DNA of 64,000 nucleotides from Prescottella equi (GTDB lineage: Bacteria; Actinomycetota; Actinomycetes; Mycobacteriales; Mycobacteriaceae): the NCBI RefSeq assembly GCF_020171745.1, contig NZ_JAIVAH010000029.1, positions 97,871-161,870 on the forward strand, read 5' to 3'. How positions within the stretch are numbered: position 1 is the stretch's first letter; the number at the start of each line of letters is the position of its first letter. Of this stretch, positions 51,632 to 59,692 are shown in pieces. The notes below the pieces were generated by a model. It was not told where the DNA came from, searched no databases, and saw only the letters and a program-made list of their open reading frames with translations. The position numbers were made by a program, and so were the translations under genes.

Positions 51632-52222
51632 ATGAACCTCTCCCGCCGCCTGCCCCGCGCCCTCGCGATCACCGTCCCCGCCGTCGCCCTGCTCGCCGCG
51701 ACCGCGTGCGGCTCCACCGAGGACGCGGCCGCCGCGCCGTCCGCCACCGAGGTCACCCCGGTCGCGCTGTCGTCGCAGAAGCCCGGCGACGCCGAGAAGG
51801 GCACCGTCGCCGCCAACCGCCTGTCCGTCGCCACCGCCGGCCGGGCCGCACAAGCCGCGCTCGCCAAGTGCCAGGCCGACGGCCTGGGCTTCGTCACCGT
51901 CTCGGTGGTCGACCGCTTCGGCAACGTGCAGGCGCTGCTGCGCGGCGACAACGCGGCCGAGCACACCGTCGAGGCGTCCCGCGCCAAGGGCTACACGGCC
52001 GCCGCGTTCGGCGCGAACACCAGTGATCTCGCCGGCCGCGTGAAGGGCGACGGCCCGACGATCGCCGACCTGCCCGGGACGCTGTTCCTTCCCGGCGGCG
52101 TGAGCGTCAAGTCCGGCAACGCGTCGATCGCCGGCATCGGTGTGGGCGGCGCGCCCGACGGCAACGCCGATCAGGCTTGCGCCGCAGCAGGTCTCGCGGA
52201 GATCGCCGGAAGCCTGCAGTGA
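51632..52222 (+). CDS. HbpS/GlcG-family (heme-binding type) lipoprotein
   Basis: A 196-aa exported lipoprotein: Arg-rich signal start (NLSRRLPRA), lipobox ending ATAC near residue 27, short Ala/Ser linker, then a GlcG/HbpS domain (VSVVDRFGNVQALLRGDNAAEHTVEASRAKGYTAAAF, and PGGVSV...GIGVGGAPDGNADQACA). Streptomyces HbpS is an extracellular heme and redox sensor partner of the SenS kinase. Here the gene diverges from a kinase-regulator pair. Its stop overlaps the next GTG. Confidence 0.8.
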   Translation: MNLSRRLPRALAITVPAVALLAATACGSTEDAAAAPSATEVTPVALSSQKPGDAEKGTVAANRLSVATAGRAAQAALAKCQADGLGFVTVSVVDRFGNVQALLRGDNAAEHTVEASRAKGYTAAAFGANTSDLAGRVKGDGPTIADLPGTLFLPGGVSVKSGNASIAGIGVGGAPDGNADQACAAAGLAEIAGSLQ

Positions 52223-52968
52223 GGACCGCCGTTCTGGTGGCCGCCGTCGCGCTGACGGCGGCCGCCTGCGGCAGCGCCGACGTCGTCGCGACGCCGCCCG
52301 CACCGGACACGTCCGCCGTCGCCGTCCGCGCGGACGTCACGCCGACACAGTCGCCGATGCCCACGCCGACCCCGGAACTCGAGCGGCAGCTGTTCGACGC
52401 AGCCCGTGCGAACGACGTGGCCGGAGTGCGCGCCGCCCTGGACCGCGGCGCCGACCTCGAGGCCCGGGGCGACGGCGGCCGCACTGCGCTCGTCGCAGCG
52501 ACCAAGGCGAACGCGGTCGCCGCCGCTACGGCACTGATCGATGCCGGCGCGGACGTCAATGCCGCGGATGACATGCAGGACTCGGCTTTTCTGTATGCCG
52601 GTGCCGAGGGCCTGAACGACATCCTGCTCGCCACCCTCGATCATGGCGCGGATGTGCTTTCCACCAACAGGTTCGGCGGCACCGCCCTGATCCCGGCCTC
52701 CGAGCACGGGCACGTGGAGACGGTCCGGATCCTGATTCGGGCGGGGGTACCGGTCGATCACGTCAACGACCCCGGCTGGACCGCGCTGCTCGAGGCGGTT
52801 GTCTACGGCGACGGCTCGGCACGCTACGTCGACACCGTGACGCAGTTGCTCGACGCCGGTGCCGACTCGATGATCCGCGATGCGCGAGGACTCACGGCGC
52901 TGCAGAACGCGCACAACCGCGGTCAACGTGACATCGCAGTCCTCCTGGCCGCGGCCGACGGGCACTGA
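52219..52968 (+). CDS. Ankyrin-repeat lipoprotein
   Basis: A 249-aa lipoprotein (lipobox LTAAAC near residue 17, then a Pro/Thr-rich linker) with about five ankyrin repeats from residue 55 on (ELERQLFDAARANDVAGVRAALDRGADLEAR, and later LLDAGAD). GTG 52219 overlaps the HbpS-like stop (GTGA). Periplasmic ankyrin proteins accompany catalases in other bacteria, so a shared oxidative-stress role is plausible. Confidence 0.82.
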   Translation: MRTAVLVAAVALTAAACGSADVVATPPAPDTSAVAVRADVTPTQSPMPTPTPELERQLFDAARANDVAGVRAALDRGADLEARGDGGRTALVAATKANAVAAATALIDAGADVNAADDMQDSAFLYAGAEGLNDILLATLDHGADVLSTNRFGGTALIPASEHGHVETVRILIRAGVPVDHVNDPGWTALLEAVVYGDGSARYVDTVTQLLDAGADSMIRDARGLTALQNAHNRGQRDIAVLLAAADGH

Positions 52969-52975
52969 CAGACCG

Positions 52976-53797
52976 TCAGGCGTCGGGGCGGGCGACGAGG
53001 TCGGCGATCCGCGCGAACGGTCCGGGCCCGCCGACCCTCACGACCGTCAGTGCCCCTGACGCCTCTACGAGGTCCTCCGGCAGTGTCGTGGGCTCGAGGA
53101 TCATCAGCGTCCGCAGGGTCGGAAATGCGAGGTCCTCGGGGGTGAGCCGCGTCTGCTCGTCGACGACGAGTACCCGTGCCGGTCCCGACGACTGTGCGTC
53201 GGGACGTGCCGTGTTCGCCAGCGTGGTGCTCAGGTCGCCGGACAGCGCTGCGTACGACACCGCGCCGCGGTAACCGGACAGGGTGAGTCCCTCGTCGGCG
53301 AGCAACCGGCGCAACCGCAGCATCGGGATCGCGATGACGACGGTGGGCCCGCCGGCCGACGCCACGGTGAGCGGTTCGGGGGCGTCGTCACCCCCGAGTA
53401 CCCCGGTGCCGAGTTCCTCCGCCGCGATCGCCCAGTACGAGCCCTCGGCGGTCAGCTCTGCGGACACCGTGCGGACGGAATCCAGCAGGGTCTGCTCGAT
53501 ACGTCGCAGTGAGCGGTCTCCGGCCCCGCGGGTGTCCTGGAGCGCCTTCGCGTACGCCGTCGCGAGCGCGCCGAACGCACGCAACGACGGCGCGACCAAC
53601 TGGGCGGCGCCGGTTCGCAGATCCACCCAGTCGACACGCCCGGTCCGCCGGTCGACCCGTAGTTCCGACAGTTCGTCGTCGCGGGCGATCACGGCCGCAC
53701 CGACACCGGCGAACGGCGGGCTCGACCACTGTCCCGGGTAGGGGACCGCGCGCACCTCTGCGGTCAGGTGCGTGGCGATGTCGGCGTCGTCGATCAT
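52976..53797 (-). CDS. Hypothetical protein, 273 aa (weak SUKH-4-like features)
   Basis: The long open frame continues antisense through the amidase gene, but ATG 53797 is the only sensible start. The protein is soluble. The stretch GRVDWVDLRTGAAQLVAPSLRAFGALATAYAKAL faintly resembles SUKH-4 immunity proteins. The C-terminal half is strand-helix repeats (VVIAIPMLRLRRLL; ARVLVVDEQTRL; TLRTLMILEPTTL). It lies 35 bp after the amidase on the same strand. Function not assigned. Confidence 0.55.
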   Translation of the reverse strand: MIDDADIATHLTAEVRAVPYPGQWSSPPFAGVGAAVIARDDELSELRVDRRTGRVDWVDLRTGAAQLVAPSLRAFGALATAYAKALQDTRGAGDRSLRRIEQTLLDSVRTVSAELTAEGSYWAIAAEELGTGVLGGDDAPEPLTVASAGGPTVVIAIPMLRLRRLLADEGLTLSGYRGAVSYAALSGDLSTTLANTARPDAQSSGPARVLVVDEQTRLTPEDLAFPTLRTLMILEPTTLPEDLVEASGALTVVRVGGPGPFARIADLVARPDA

Positions 53798-53832
53798 CCA
53801 CGAAATGCTATTCGTCTCGGAGGATTCGGCCT

Positions 53833-55251
53833 TCAGGCCGGATCCTGGATCCGCGCCCAGGGCTTGGCGGCCTCGAGCTCGTAGGCGAGTTCGAGTAGGG
53901 TGCGCTCGTCGCCGTGGTTCGCCGAGAAGTGCGACGCCAGCGGCAGGCCCGTCGAGGTCTGGTGCAGCGGGAGGGAGATTGCCGGCCCGCCCGTGGCGTT
54001 GTTGAGCGGCGTGAAGGCCGCGTAGTTCACCAGGCGTTCGAGGAGGGCATCGAAATCCTGTGCGGGGGACAGGTAGCCGATCTTCGGGGTCGTGTGACTC
54101 ACGACCGGCGAAAGGACGACGTCGTAGTTCCGGAACATCCGTGAGTAGGTGTGGGCGGTGCGTCGGAGCCGATAGAGCATGCGGGGCGTCTGCGCCAGGT
54201 GCTTGCGGTACAACGCGTCGAGTCCACGGCTGAGATTGTCGGTGCCGGTCCGGTCGAACGACGGTCCGAACATGCGCTTGCCGCCCGTGAGGACGGCGAA
54301 GGACAGGAAGCCCCAGTAGAGCCTGAAATCGTTCATGAACGTGGCATCGACCGGTAGCGTCGCCTCCTCCACATGGTGGCCGAGCGAGTCGAGCAGATCC
54401 GCGGTGGCCTGCACCGACTTCCGGGTCTCGTCGTCGGTGGGCACACCGGTGACGGAGTCGACGATCACCCCGATCCGCAGGCGCGCCGACCCCGGGCCCT
54501 CGACGAGCCGAATCGGCGGCTGCTTCGGGTTGCGGTAGTAGCGTTCGGCGGCCGCGTAGAACCGGGCGGAGTCGCGGACCGACCGGGTGACGACGCCCTG
54601 GGAGATGATGCGGATCGGCATCGTCTTGTCGGTCGCATCGGCCACGGTGCGGCCCCGCGTCGGCTTGAGTCCGACGAGTCCACAAGCGGCAGCGGGGATT
54701 CGGATGGATCCGCCGCCGTCGTTGGCGTGCGCGAAGGGCAGCGCGCCTGCCGCCACCAGCGCCGCGGAGCCTCCCGACGACGCTCCCGCGGAGTACTCCG
54801 GGTTCCACGGATTGCGCACCGGGTCGGCGTGTTCGTACTCGGTGGACGCGCTGAAGCCGAACTCCGGCAGTCGACTCTTGCCGATCGAGACGGCGCCGGT
54901 GGACAGGAACTGGTCGACGAAGTCGCTGTTGCGGCGGGCCGGAGTCGGGGTGAACGCGGCGCTGCCCTGCCCCGTCGGCAGTCCGGCAACGTCCACGTTG
55001 TCCTTGACGATCGTGGGGACGCCGGCGAAGACGCCGGTGCGAGGACTGCCGGCCTGCCGAAGCGCCCGCTCGTAGTCGGCGAACTGGACGCCGTTCAGCG
55101 GACCCTGCACCAGTTCGGCGCGCTCGATCGAGGCCTCGACCACTTCGCGTGAGGACACCTCACCCGACGCGATCCGTGCCGCGACACCGGTCGCGTCGAG
55201 ATCGCCGAGGGCGTCGTCACGAAAGCTGTGGACACGCGGATCGCCGGTCAT
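53833..55251 (-). CDS. Amidase-signature family amidohydrolase
   Basis: A 472-aa amidase with the full Ser-cisSer-Lys triad: Lys in PTIVKDNVD, the cis-Ser in GGGSIRIP and the nucleophile region in SAGASSGGSAALVAAG. It hydrolyses an amide of unknown identity in the cytoplasm. It begins 48 bp after the TetR stop and may be co-transcribed with it. Confidence 0.86.
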   Translation of the reverse strand: MTGDPRVHSFRDDALGDLDATGVAARIASGEVSSREVVEASIERAELVQGPLNGVQFADYERALRQAGSPRTGVFAGVPTIVKDNVDVAGLPTGQGSAAFTPTPARRNSDFVDQFLSTGAVSIGKSRLPEFGFSASTEYEHADPVRNPWNPEYSAGASSGGSAALVAAGALPFAHANDGGGSIRIPAAACGLVGLKPTRGRTVADATDKTMPIRIISQGVVTRSVRDSARFYAAAERYYRNPKQPPIRLVEGPGSARLRIGVIVDSVTGVPTDDETRKSVQATADLLDSLGHHVEEATLPVDATFMNDFRLYWGFLSFAVLTGGKRMFGPSFDRTGTDNLSRGLDALYRKHLAQTPRMLYRLRRTAHTYSRMFRNYDVVLSPVVSHTTPKIGYLSPAQDFDALLERLVNYAAFTPLNNATGGPAISLPLHQTSTGLPLASHFSANHGDERTLLELAYELEAAKPWARIQDPA

Positions 55252-55299
55252 GTCCCGGAGTGTAGGACGAGACGGCGCCCGGGGGAACAGAGCGCGAGC

Positions 55300-56073
55300 T
55301 CAGCGCGCGTCGGGACGATCGGCGATGGCGGCGCGGATCGCCTGCATCTCCGAGCGCAGCGAATCCAGTTCGGAGCGGATGTCCTGCACGTCGTCGGGCA
55401 CGTCCGGCGGCGTCGGTTCGGCCGCTACGGTCCGCTTGGTGGCGCGTCGCCGCTTGGGGGCGGGTGGAGGTGTGGTGGATCCCGACGGCGGCGGCACGAA
55501 GCCGTTGAGGAACACCGTCGTGAGCATGTCGGTGAGGGTGTCGATGTCCTGTCCGAGGGTGTTGCGGTGCCAGCGCACCGACATGAACACACACTCGCGC
55601 ATCATCCGCTGGAACTCGAAGATGTCTATGCCCGAATTGAACTCGCCGTCCCGGACGCCCTCCTCGACCACGCTGTACCAGGCGTCGTGCGAGGCCTCGA
55701 CGGCGTCGGCGATCTCCGGGTACCCGGGCAGGGAACCGAGGTTCGCGAAATCGTTCTGGTAGATCTCCGTCGCGTACGGGTGGGTATTCGCGACCTCGAG
55801 CGAGACACGGACGATACGGACGAGCCGGGTCCGCGCGGTCTCCGGTTCGGTGACGACCGCGCGGTACCGCTCCACCAGATCCGTCAGGAAGCTGACCAGG
55901 ATCTCCGAGACGATGGCGTCCTTGGACTTGAAGTAGTGGTACAGCGTCCCCGAGTTCAGGCCCACGGCCTCGCCGATCTCACGGATCGTCGTCGCCGCGA
56001 TGCCGCGATCGGAGAACAACCGCGCCGATTCGGCCAGGATGACCTCGCGCCGACCCGCTGACGCCACGCTCAC
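55300..56073 (-). CDS. KstR2-like TetR regulator with basic coiled-coil tail
   Basis: A 257-aa TetR protein. The HTH (GIAATTIREIGEAVGLNSGTLYHYFKSKDAIVSEIL) and ligand domain resemble KstR2-type regulators of CoA-ester pathways. After about residue 195 there is an unusual 60-residue extension: a Pro-rich segment, a basic patch KRRRATKRT and a predicted coiled coil (DVQDIRSELDSLRSEMQAIRAAI). A KstR2-like box lies 74 bp upstream of the start (56147-56160). Confidence 0.82.
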   Translation of the reverse strand: MSVASAGRREVILAESARLFSDRGIAATTIREIGEAVGLNSGTLYHYFKSKDAIVSEILVSFLTDLVERYRAVVTEPETARTRLVRIVRVSLEVANTHPYATEIYQNDFANLGSLPGYPEIADAVEASHDAWYSVVEEGVRDGEFNSGIDIFEFQRMMRECVFMSVRWHRNTLGQDIDTLTDMLTTVFLNGFVPPPSGSTTPPPAPKRRRATKRTVAAEPTPPDVPDDVQDIRSELDSLRSEMQAIRAAIADRPDAR

Positions 56074-56146
56074 TCCTCAATGTCCAGGTACTCGGTTCGA
56101 CCGGGTACCACCGAAGGCTAGCAGCGGTGGACCGGCCGACTGATCG

Positions 56147-56160
56147 ACGAAGCGCTTGCT
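56147..56160. promoter_or_regulatory. KstR2-like box ACGAAGCGCTTGCT
   Basis: It matches AnCAAGnnCTTGnT at all but one specified position and lies upstream of the TetR gene. This is the best of three related sites in the window (others at 17957 and 57389). Confidence 0.5.
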
Positions 56161-56171
56161 CGGCAGTGGCC

Positions 56172-56387
56172 TCAGCGGGGGAGACCCTTCGTGCCGGCCG
56201 GTGGAGGCGTGTACTTGTGCCCCCACACCGCGCCCTCGGTGATCCGGTAGGTGGGTGCCGGACCTTCGATCCGCTCACCGCCCCAACCGATCTCGGTGGC
56301 GTGACCGTCGGGGGAGTGGGCGTCGAAGGACAGTATCCGGTCGCCGGCGGCGAGGGCCGAGTCGATGGCTTCGTGCTGAAACTTCAT
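56172..56387 (-). CDS. Small protein downstream of the hydrolase, 71 aa
   Basis: An ATG 37 bp after the hydrolase stop opens a 71-aa frame (FQHEAIDSALAAGDRILSFD...GAVWGHKYTPPPAGTKGLPR). The family is not recognised. Its acidic, well-organised sequence and place between two real genes support coding; the SD is weak. Confidence 0.5.
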   Translation of the reverse strand: MKFQHEAIDSALAAGDRILSFDAHSPDGHATEIGWGGERIEGPAPTYRITEGAVWGHKYTPPPAGTKGLPR

Positions 56388-56424
56388 GGTACGTAGCACC
56401 TGTCGTCGGCGTGGAGCGGGAGTC

Positions 56425-57261
56425 CTAGCGGGTGAGGAAGTCCGTGACGAGCGACTCGAAGTCGTGCTTGCGCTCGACCTGGGCCCAGTGCCCGCACTCG
56501 CCGAGGATGTGCAGGTCGGCCTTGGGCATCCGACGCAGCGCGAACAGGGCGCCGTCCGGCGGCAGCATCCGGTCGTCACGACCCCACGTGACCAGCGTCT
56601 TGTGCGGGATCTCGTCGGTGCGCGCCCACAGCGGCGCCTTGCCGGGCAGGCCCAGCGACGCCATCACCGCGCGCATGCGCTCGATCGCCCGCGGCGCGGT
56701 GGCGTTGGTCCAGCGCTCGTCGAGCAGTTGCGGCGTGATGGTCGCCGGGTCGTAGACCATCGAGTCGACCCACGCCTCGAGGGCCTCGCGGGTTGGGTCC
56801 ACCAGGAAGGCGTTGAGGCGGCGCGCACCCTCGCTCATCATCGGCCCCAACAGTGGTGCATACAGGCCGCCGGGACCCATCAGCGCCATCCGCTCGACCC
56901 GTTCCGGCGCCAGGGCGGCCGTCTCGAGGGCGACCCAGCCACCCATCGAATTGCCCAGCAGGTGCGTCTTCTCGATGCCGAGGTCGTCGAGCAGCCTGAC
57001 GATCGTCTCCGCAGCGATCTCGGGGTACGGCCGGTCGTACGCCATGTCCGGGCTCGCGCCGAACCCCGGCATGTCGACGACGATGGTGCGGAAATTGCGG
57101 GCGAAGACCGGCAGGTTCTTCGAGAAGTTCGACCATCCGGACACGCCCGGCCCGGACCCGTGCAGCAGCACGAGCGGGTGGCCCTCGCCGGCCTCGTGGA
57201 AGTGCAGTTTGTCCGTCGCGGACGGCCCGCGGGTGGTGTCGGTGTAGTCGAGGCTCGCCAT
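56425..57261 (-). CDS. Alpha/beta hydrolase of the meta-cleavage product (HsaD/BphD) family
   Basis: A 278-aa hydrolase. HGSGPGVSGWSNFSKNLPVFARNFRTIVVDMPGFG is the family N-terminal block, LLGNSMGGW carries the nucleophile, WGRDDRMLP the Asp and GECGHWAQVE the His. Relatives hydrolyse C-C bonds in ring-fission products of aromatics or steroids (HsaD, BphD, MhpC). ATG 57261 gives the usual N-terminus. No dioxygenase is adjacent, so the pathway is unknown; a KstR2-like site lies 128 bp upstream. Confidence 0.85.
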   Translation of the reverse strand: MASLDYTDTTRGPSATDKLHFHEAGEGHPLVLLHGSGPGVSGWSNFSKNLPVFARNFRTIVVDMPGFGASPDMAYDRPYPEIAAETIVRLLDDLGIEKTHLLGNSMGGWVALETAALAPERVERMALMGPGGLYAPLLGPMMSEGARRLNAFLVDPTREALEAWVDSMVYDPATITPQLLDERWTNATAPRAIERMRAVMASLGLPGKAPLWARTDEIPHKTLVTWGRDDRMLPPDGALFALRRMPKADLHILGECGHWAQVERKHDFESLVTDFLTR

Positions 57262-57388
57262 GCTGGTCCTGTCTCCCGGGCGCGGGCCCACGCCCGCCGT
57301 GCAGAATCGGAATCATTGAGCCCGAACGAGACTCGGAGCATCTCCGTGCGGGTGTTGGGGTTGGAGCCTACGGCCGTTCTCGATACCA

Positions 57389-57402
57389 ATCAAGCGATTG
57401 AG
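57389..57402. promoter_or_regulatory. KstR2-like box ATCAAGCGATTGAG upstream of hydrolase
   Basis: It shares ATCAAGCG with the site at 17957 and matches the KstR2 consensus except at two positions. It also forms CAATC-aagc-GATTG (57387-57400). Located in the 260-bp gap before the hydrolase, which otherwise shows no gene. Confidence 0.4.
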
Positions 57403-57521
57403 TGATGTTCGTGTCGAGATTCCCGGTGGACGGGACGGGCGGAGGCGCCACGACTACCGGCGACGCCGACGTCCCCGGCGGGTGGGAACCGCCGAGGACG
57501 CGGCCGAAGCTCGGCGAATCC

Positions 57522-58007
57522 TCAGGCGGCGCGGCGCAGCTCCGCGCGCAGGTGATGCGTCATCGGCACGTCGTCGAACGCCATCCACATGTCGTAGGCG
57601 AGCACGGCCCCGTCCTCGAGCAGCTCGAAACGACGCCGGATCTCGTGGACCGGCTTGGCGTCCGGGGAAGCCTCGAGCGCGTGCGACGCGAAGTCGAGGA
57701 CGCCGTCGGACAGCGTGGCGCGGTGGATCTCGACGAATCCGGTGGGCTGTGCCACCAGGAGTTCGACGGCGTCGCCGGCGGGACGCAGGTACCCGGTCTC
57801 GGTGTGCATCGGCATGCCGCCACCGGGCTTACGGGTGCGGGACCGATAGAACAGGAACGGCTTTCCGCTCGGGGAGAGTTCGATCTCCTCGTCGTAGGCG
57901 AAGTCGTCGATCGTGGGGTAGTGGCCGGAGCCGCCGCCTACCCAGTGTCCGGCGAACGCGGCGAGATCGCCGAGGGGTGCGAGCAGCTCGGGCTGCGTCT
58001 GGTCCAT
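57522..58007 (-). CDS. Nitrobindin-like heme protein (THAP4-type beta-barrel)
   Basis: A 161-aa beta-barrel of the nitrobindin/peroxynitrite isomerase family. LAAFAGHWVGGGSGHYPTIDDF near residues 15-36 holds the GxWxGxGxGxYP motif, and the proximal heme His is in THHLRAELRR at the C-terminus. Mycobacterial relatives bind ferric heme and isomerise peroxynitrite to nitrate. It is separate from the exporter gene by 9 bp, both on the same strand. Confidence 0.85.
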   Translation of the reverse strand: MDQTQPELLAPLGDLAAFAGHWVGGGSGHYPTIDDFAYDEEIELSPSGKPFLFYRSRTRKPGGGMPMHTETGYLRPAGDAVELLVAQPTGFVEIHRATLSDGVLDFASHALEASPDAKPVHEIRRRFELLEDGAVLAYDMWMAFDDVPMTHHLRAELRRAA

Positions 58008-58016
58008 TCGGTCAGT

Positions 58017-58721
58017 CTAGGAAGTGCGCGACGGGTCGGACTGATCGACGGGCTCGATCGCGGTGCGGTTCTTGGTCACGCGCCGGACGCCGGCGCCCAC
58101 CGCAGCGACCGCCACCACCGCGCCCGCGGTGATCGGGCCGGCCGGGCTCTCCGGGAAGAGTCCTTCGAGGACGAGCCACGCGCCGAAGGCGAAGAACAGC
58201 ACCGCGGCGCCGATCCGGACGACGGCCTCCGGCAGGTGCTTGCCGAGCACTGCGCCGACGACGATCGCGAGGGCATCGGCCGCCACCATGCCGACGGTGG
58301 AGCCGATCCACACGCCCACCCAGTCGTTGTCGGCCGCGAGGGTGACGGTCGCGAGCATCGTCTTGTCGCCGAGCTCGGCCAGGAAGAATGCCGACGCGAC
58401 CGCCAGGAAGGCCGATCCGGTGACCTTGCGGGCCTTGTTCTCCTCCTCGTCGGACAGACTGTCGCCGCGCAGCGTCCACAGGCCGAAGGCCACGAAGGCG
58501 ATGCCGCCGACGATCGAGATGGCGGTGGTGGGCAGTGCCGCACCGAGGAAATGGCCGACGCCGACGGAGACCAGGTGCACGACGGTGGTGGCGACGGTGA
58601 TGCCGGCGATCACCACCCACCAGCGGTAGCGCAGGGCGAACGTCATCGCCATGAGCTGGGACTTGTCGCCCAGTTCGGCGACGAAGATGACACCGAAACT
58701 CAACAGCATTGCGGCCAGCAC
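58017..58721 (-). CDS. GDT1/TMEM165-family (UPF0016) Mn2+ exporter
   Basis: A 234-aa membrane protein with two repeats of three helices, each with the family motif E-x-G-D-K-S/T: AELGDKS at residues 15-21 and AELGDKT near residue 115. The family exports Mn2+ or Ca2+. The Mn2+ riboswitch upstream makes manganese the likely cargo. GTG 58721 has AGGAGG seven bases upstream, inside the switch's expression platform. Confidence 0.88.
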   Translation of the reverse strand: MLAAMLLSFGVIFVAELGDKSQLMAMTFALRYRWWVVIAGITVATTVVHLVSVGVGHFLGAALPTTAISIVGGIAFVAFGLWTLRGDSLSDEEENKARKVTGSAFLAVASAFFLAELGDKTMLATVTLAADNDWVGVWIGSTVGMVAADALAIVVGAVLGKHLPEAVVRIGAAVLFFAFGAWLVLEGLFPESPAGPITAGAVVAVAAVGAGVRRVTKNRTAIEPVDQSDPSRTS

Positions 58722-58749
58722 GTGGATCCTCCTCCGGATTTCTCGTTCT

Positions 58750-58776
58750 CGGAGGATGTCGGGAAACCTTCCTCCG
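58750..58776 (-). promoter_or_regulatory. Riboswitch expression platform (alternative anti-SD pairing)
   Basis: On the transcribed strand CGGAGGA (58776-58770) can pair with TCCTCCG (58756-58750). That same TCCTCCG can instead pair with the CGGAGGAGGA that holds the SD (58737-58728). The two pairings are mutually exclusive, so control of translation start is likely. Confidence 0.55.
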
Positions 58777-58794
58777 GCCCCGAACGCGGTGCGC

Positions 58795-58910
58795 TCGCAG
58801 GCCGAAGGTCTCGCCCACCGGTGCAGAAACCGGTTCGCTGAGCCGGGCGGGCACTCGAGGTGCCGGCCAGTATGTCGACTCAGCGATTGGGGGCTACTCC
58901 CCTTCGCTGA
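58795..58910 (-). ncRNA. yybP-ykoY (Mn2+) riboswitch aptamer
   Basis: On the transcribed strand the conserved blocks appear in order: CGAAGGGGAGTAGC at the 5' end, GACATACT in the middle and CGAGACCTTCG at the 3' end. CGAAGG pairs with CCTTCG to close P1, and TCGCTGAG pairs with CTCAGCGA for an inner stem. The gene controlled is a UPF0016 exporter, a known yybP-ykoY target. Mn2+ should turn expression on. Confidence 0.88.
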
Positions 58911-58914
58911 GGCA

Positions 58915-58943
58915 ACGATAACCCCGGATCAGCGAAAGCGCAA
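58915..58943 (-). promoter_or_regulatory. Promoter of the riboswitch transcript
   Basis: TTGCGC (58943-58938) and TATCGT (58920-58915) on this strand are separated by 17 bp. The predicted start falls just before the aptamer's first conserved bases. Confidence 0.55.
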
Positions 58944-58990
58944 AGGCTGCAATAAGTTTGGAGTCCCGAACTTTTCTCTTTCGGTGACTG

Positions 58991-59518
58991 TCACGCCGCG
59001 AGCAGCATTGCCAGAATCGCGGTGTCGGGATCACTGATCGGATCGATTCCCACCCGCGAAATCATCGATGTGACAGTGCCGTCCGCCTCCGCCTCGACCC
59101 ACGAAGCCCGATGCTCGAGCCCCAGGTGCGGCAGTCCGGGCAACAGCAGGCACCCCGACGCCGCCCCCGCGCACTCCGGCAACGACGGGACCGTCTCGGC
59201 CGGCGGGTGCAGCATCATCAGGGCGGGCGGTTGGTGTTCGGCGAAGCGGCCCGGCGACACCGCGGACTCGCCGAGGACCGGACCCTCCGCGATGATCAAA
59301 CCGACCGTTCCCGGCGCGGGATCGTCCGGGAGTTCCTCGCGGGCGCCGAACACCGTGGACGTGGGCAGCAGGCCCGGTAGCGATGCGATCCGCACCGCGA
59401 GGGCCAGCAACTGTGCCCATTCCCGCGTGGTGTCCGGCCAGCGGCCGGAGATCACGAATCCGCGCAGGTCCCCCGAGGCGTGGAACGGCGCGATTCCGAC
59501 GAAATCGTTCTCGTTCAT
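58991..59518 (-). CDS. Conserved hypothetical protein, 175 aa
   Basis: No family name recognised. It begins MNENDFVGIAPFHASGDLRGFVISGRWPDTTREW and ends with a hydrophobic DTAILAMLLAA. The regular strand-helix pattern and lack of low complexity support coding. The upstream frame to 59656 is Arg-rich shadow sequence, and the gap 59519-59692 shows nothing definite. Confidence 0.55.
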   Translation of the reverse strand: MNENDFVGIAPFHASGDLRGFVISGRWPDTTREWAQLLALAVRIASLPGLLPTSTVFGAREELPDDPAPGTVGLIIAEGPVLGESAVSPGRFAEHQPPALMMLHPPAETVPSLPECAGAASGCLLLPGLPHLGLEHRASWVEAEADGTVTSMISRVGIDPISDPDTAILAMLLAA

Positions 59519-59692
59519 CTCGGCCTCGATTCTCCCGGCGTGGTGTCGTCGACGACGGGAGCGCCGAGCGGACCCGATGGTCGGGCCCGCCCGGCGCGCG
59601 TCGTTCACACCTCGTTGGGTCCTACGAGCATGCGCCGCTGTCCCACTGGCACACAAGGGGTCTCGAGTGCCAGCAGCCGGGGCGCGAGAGTG

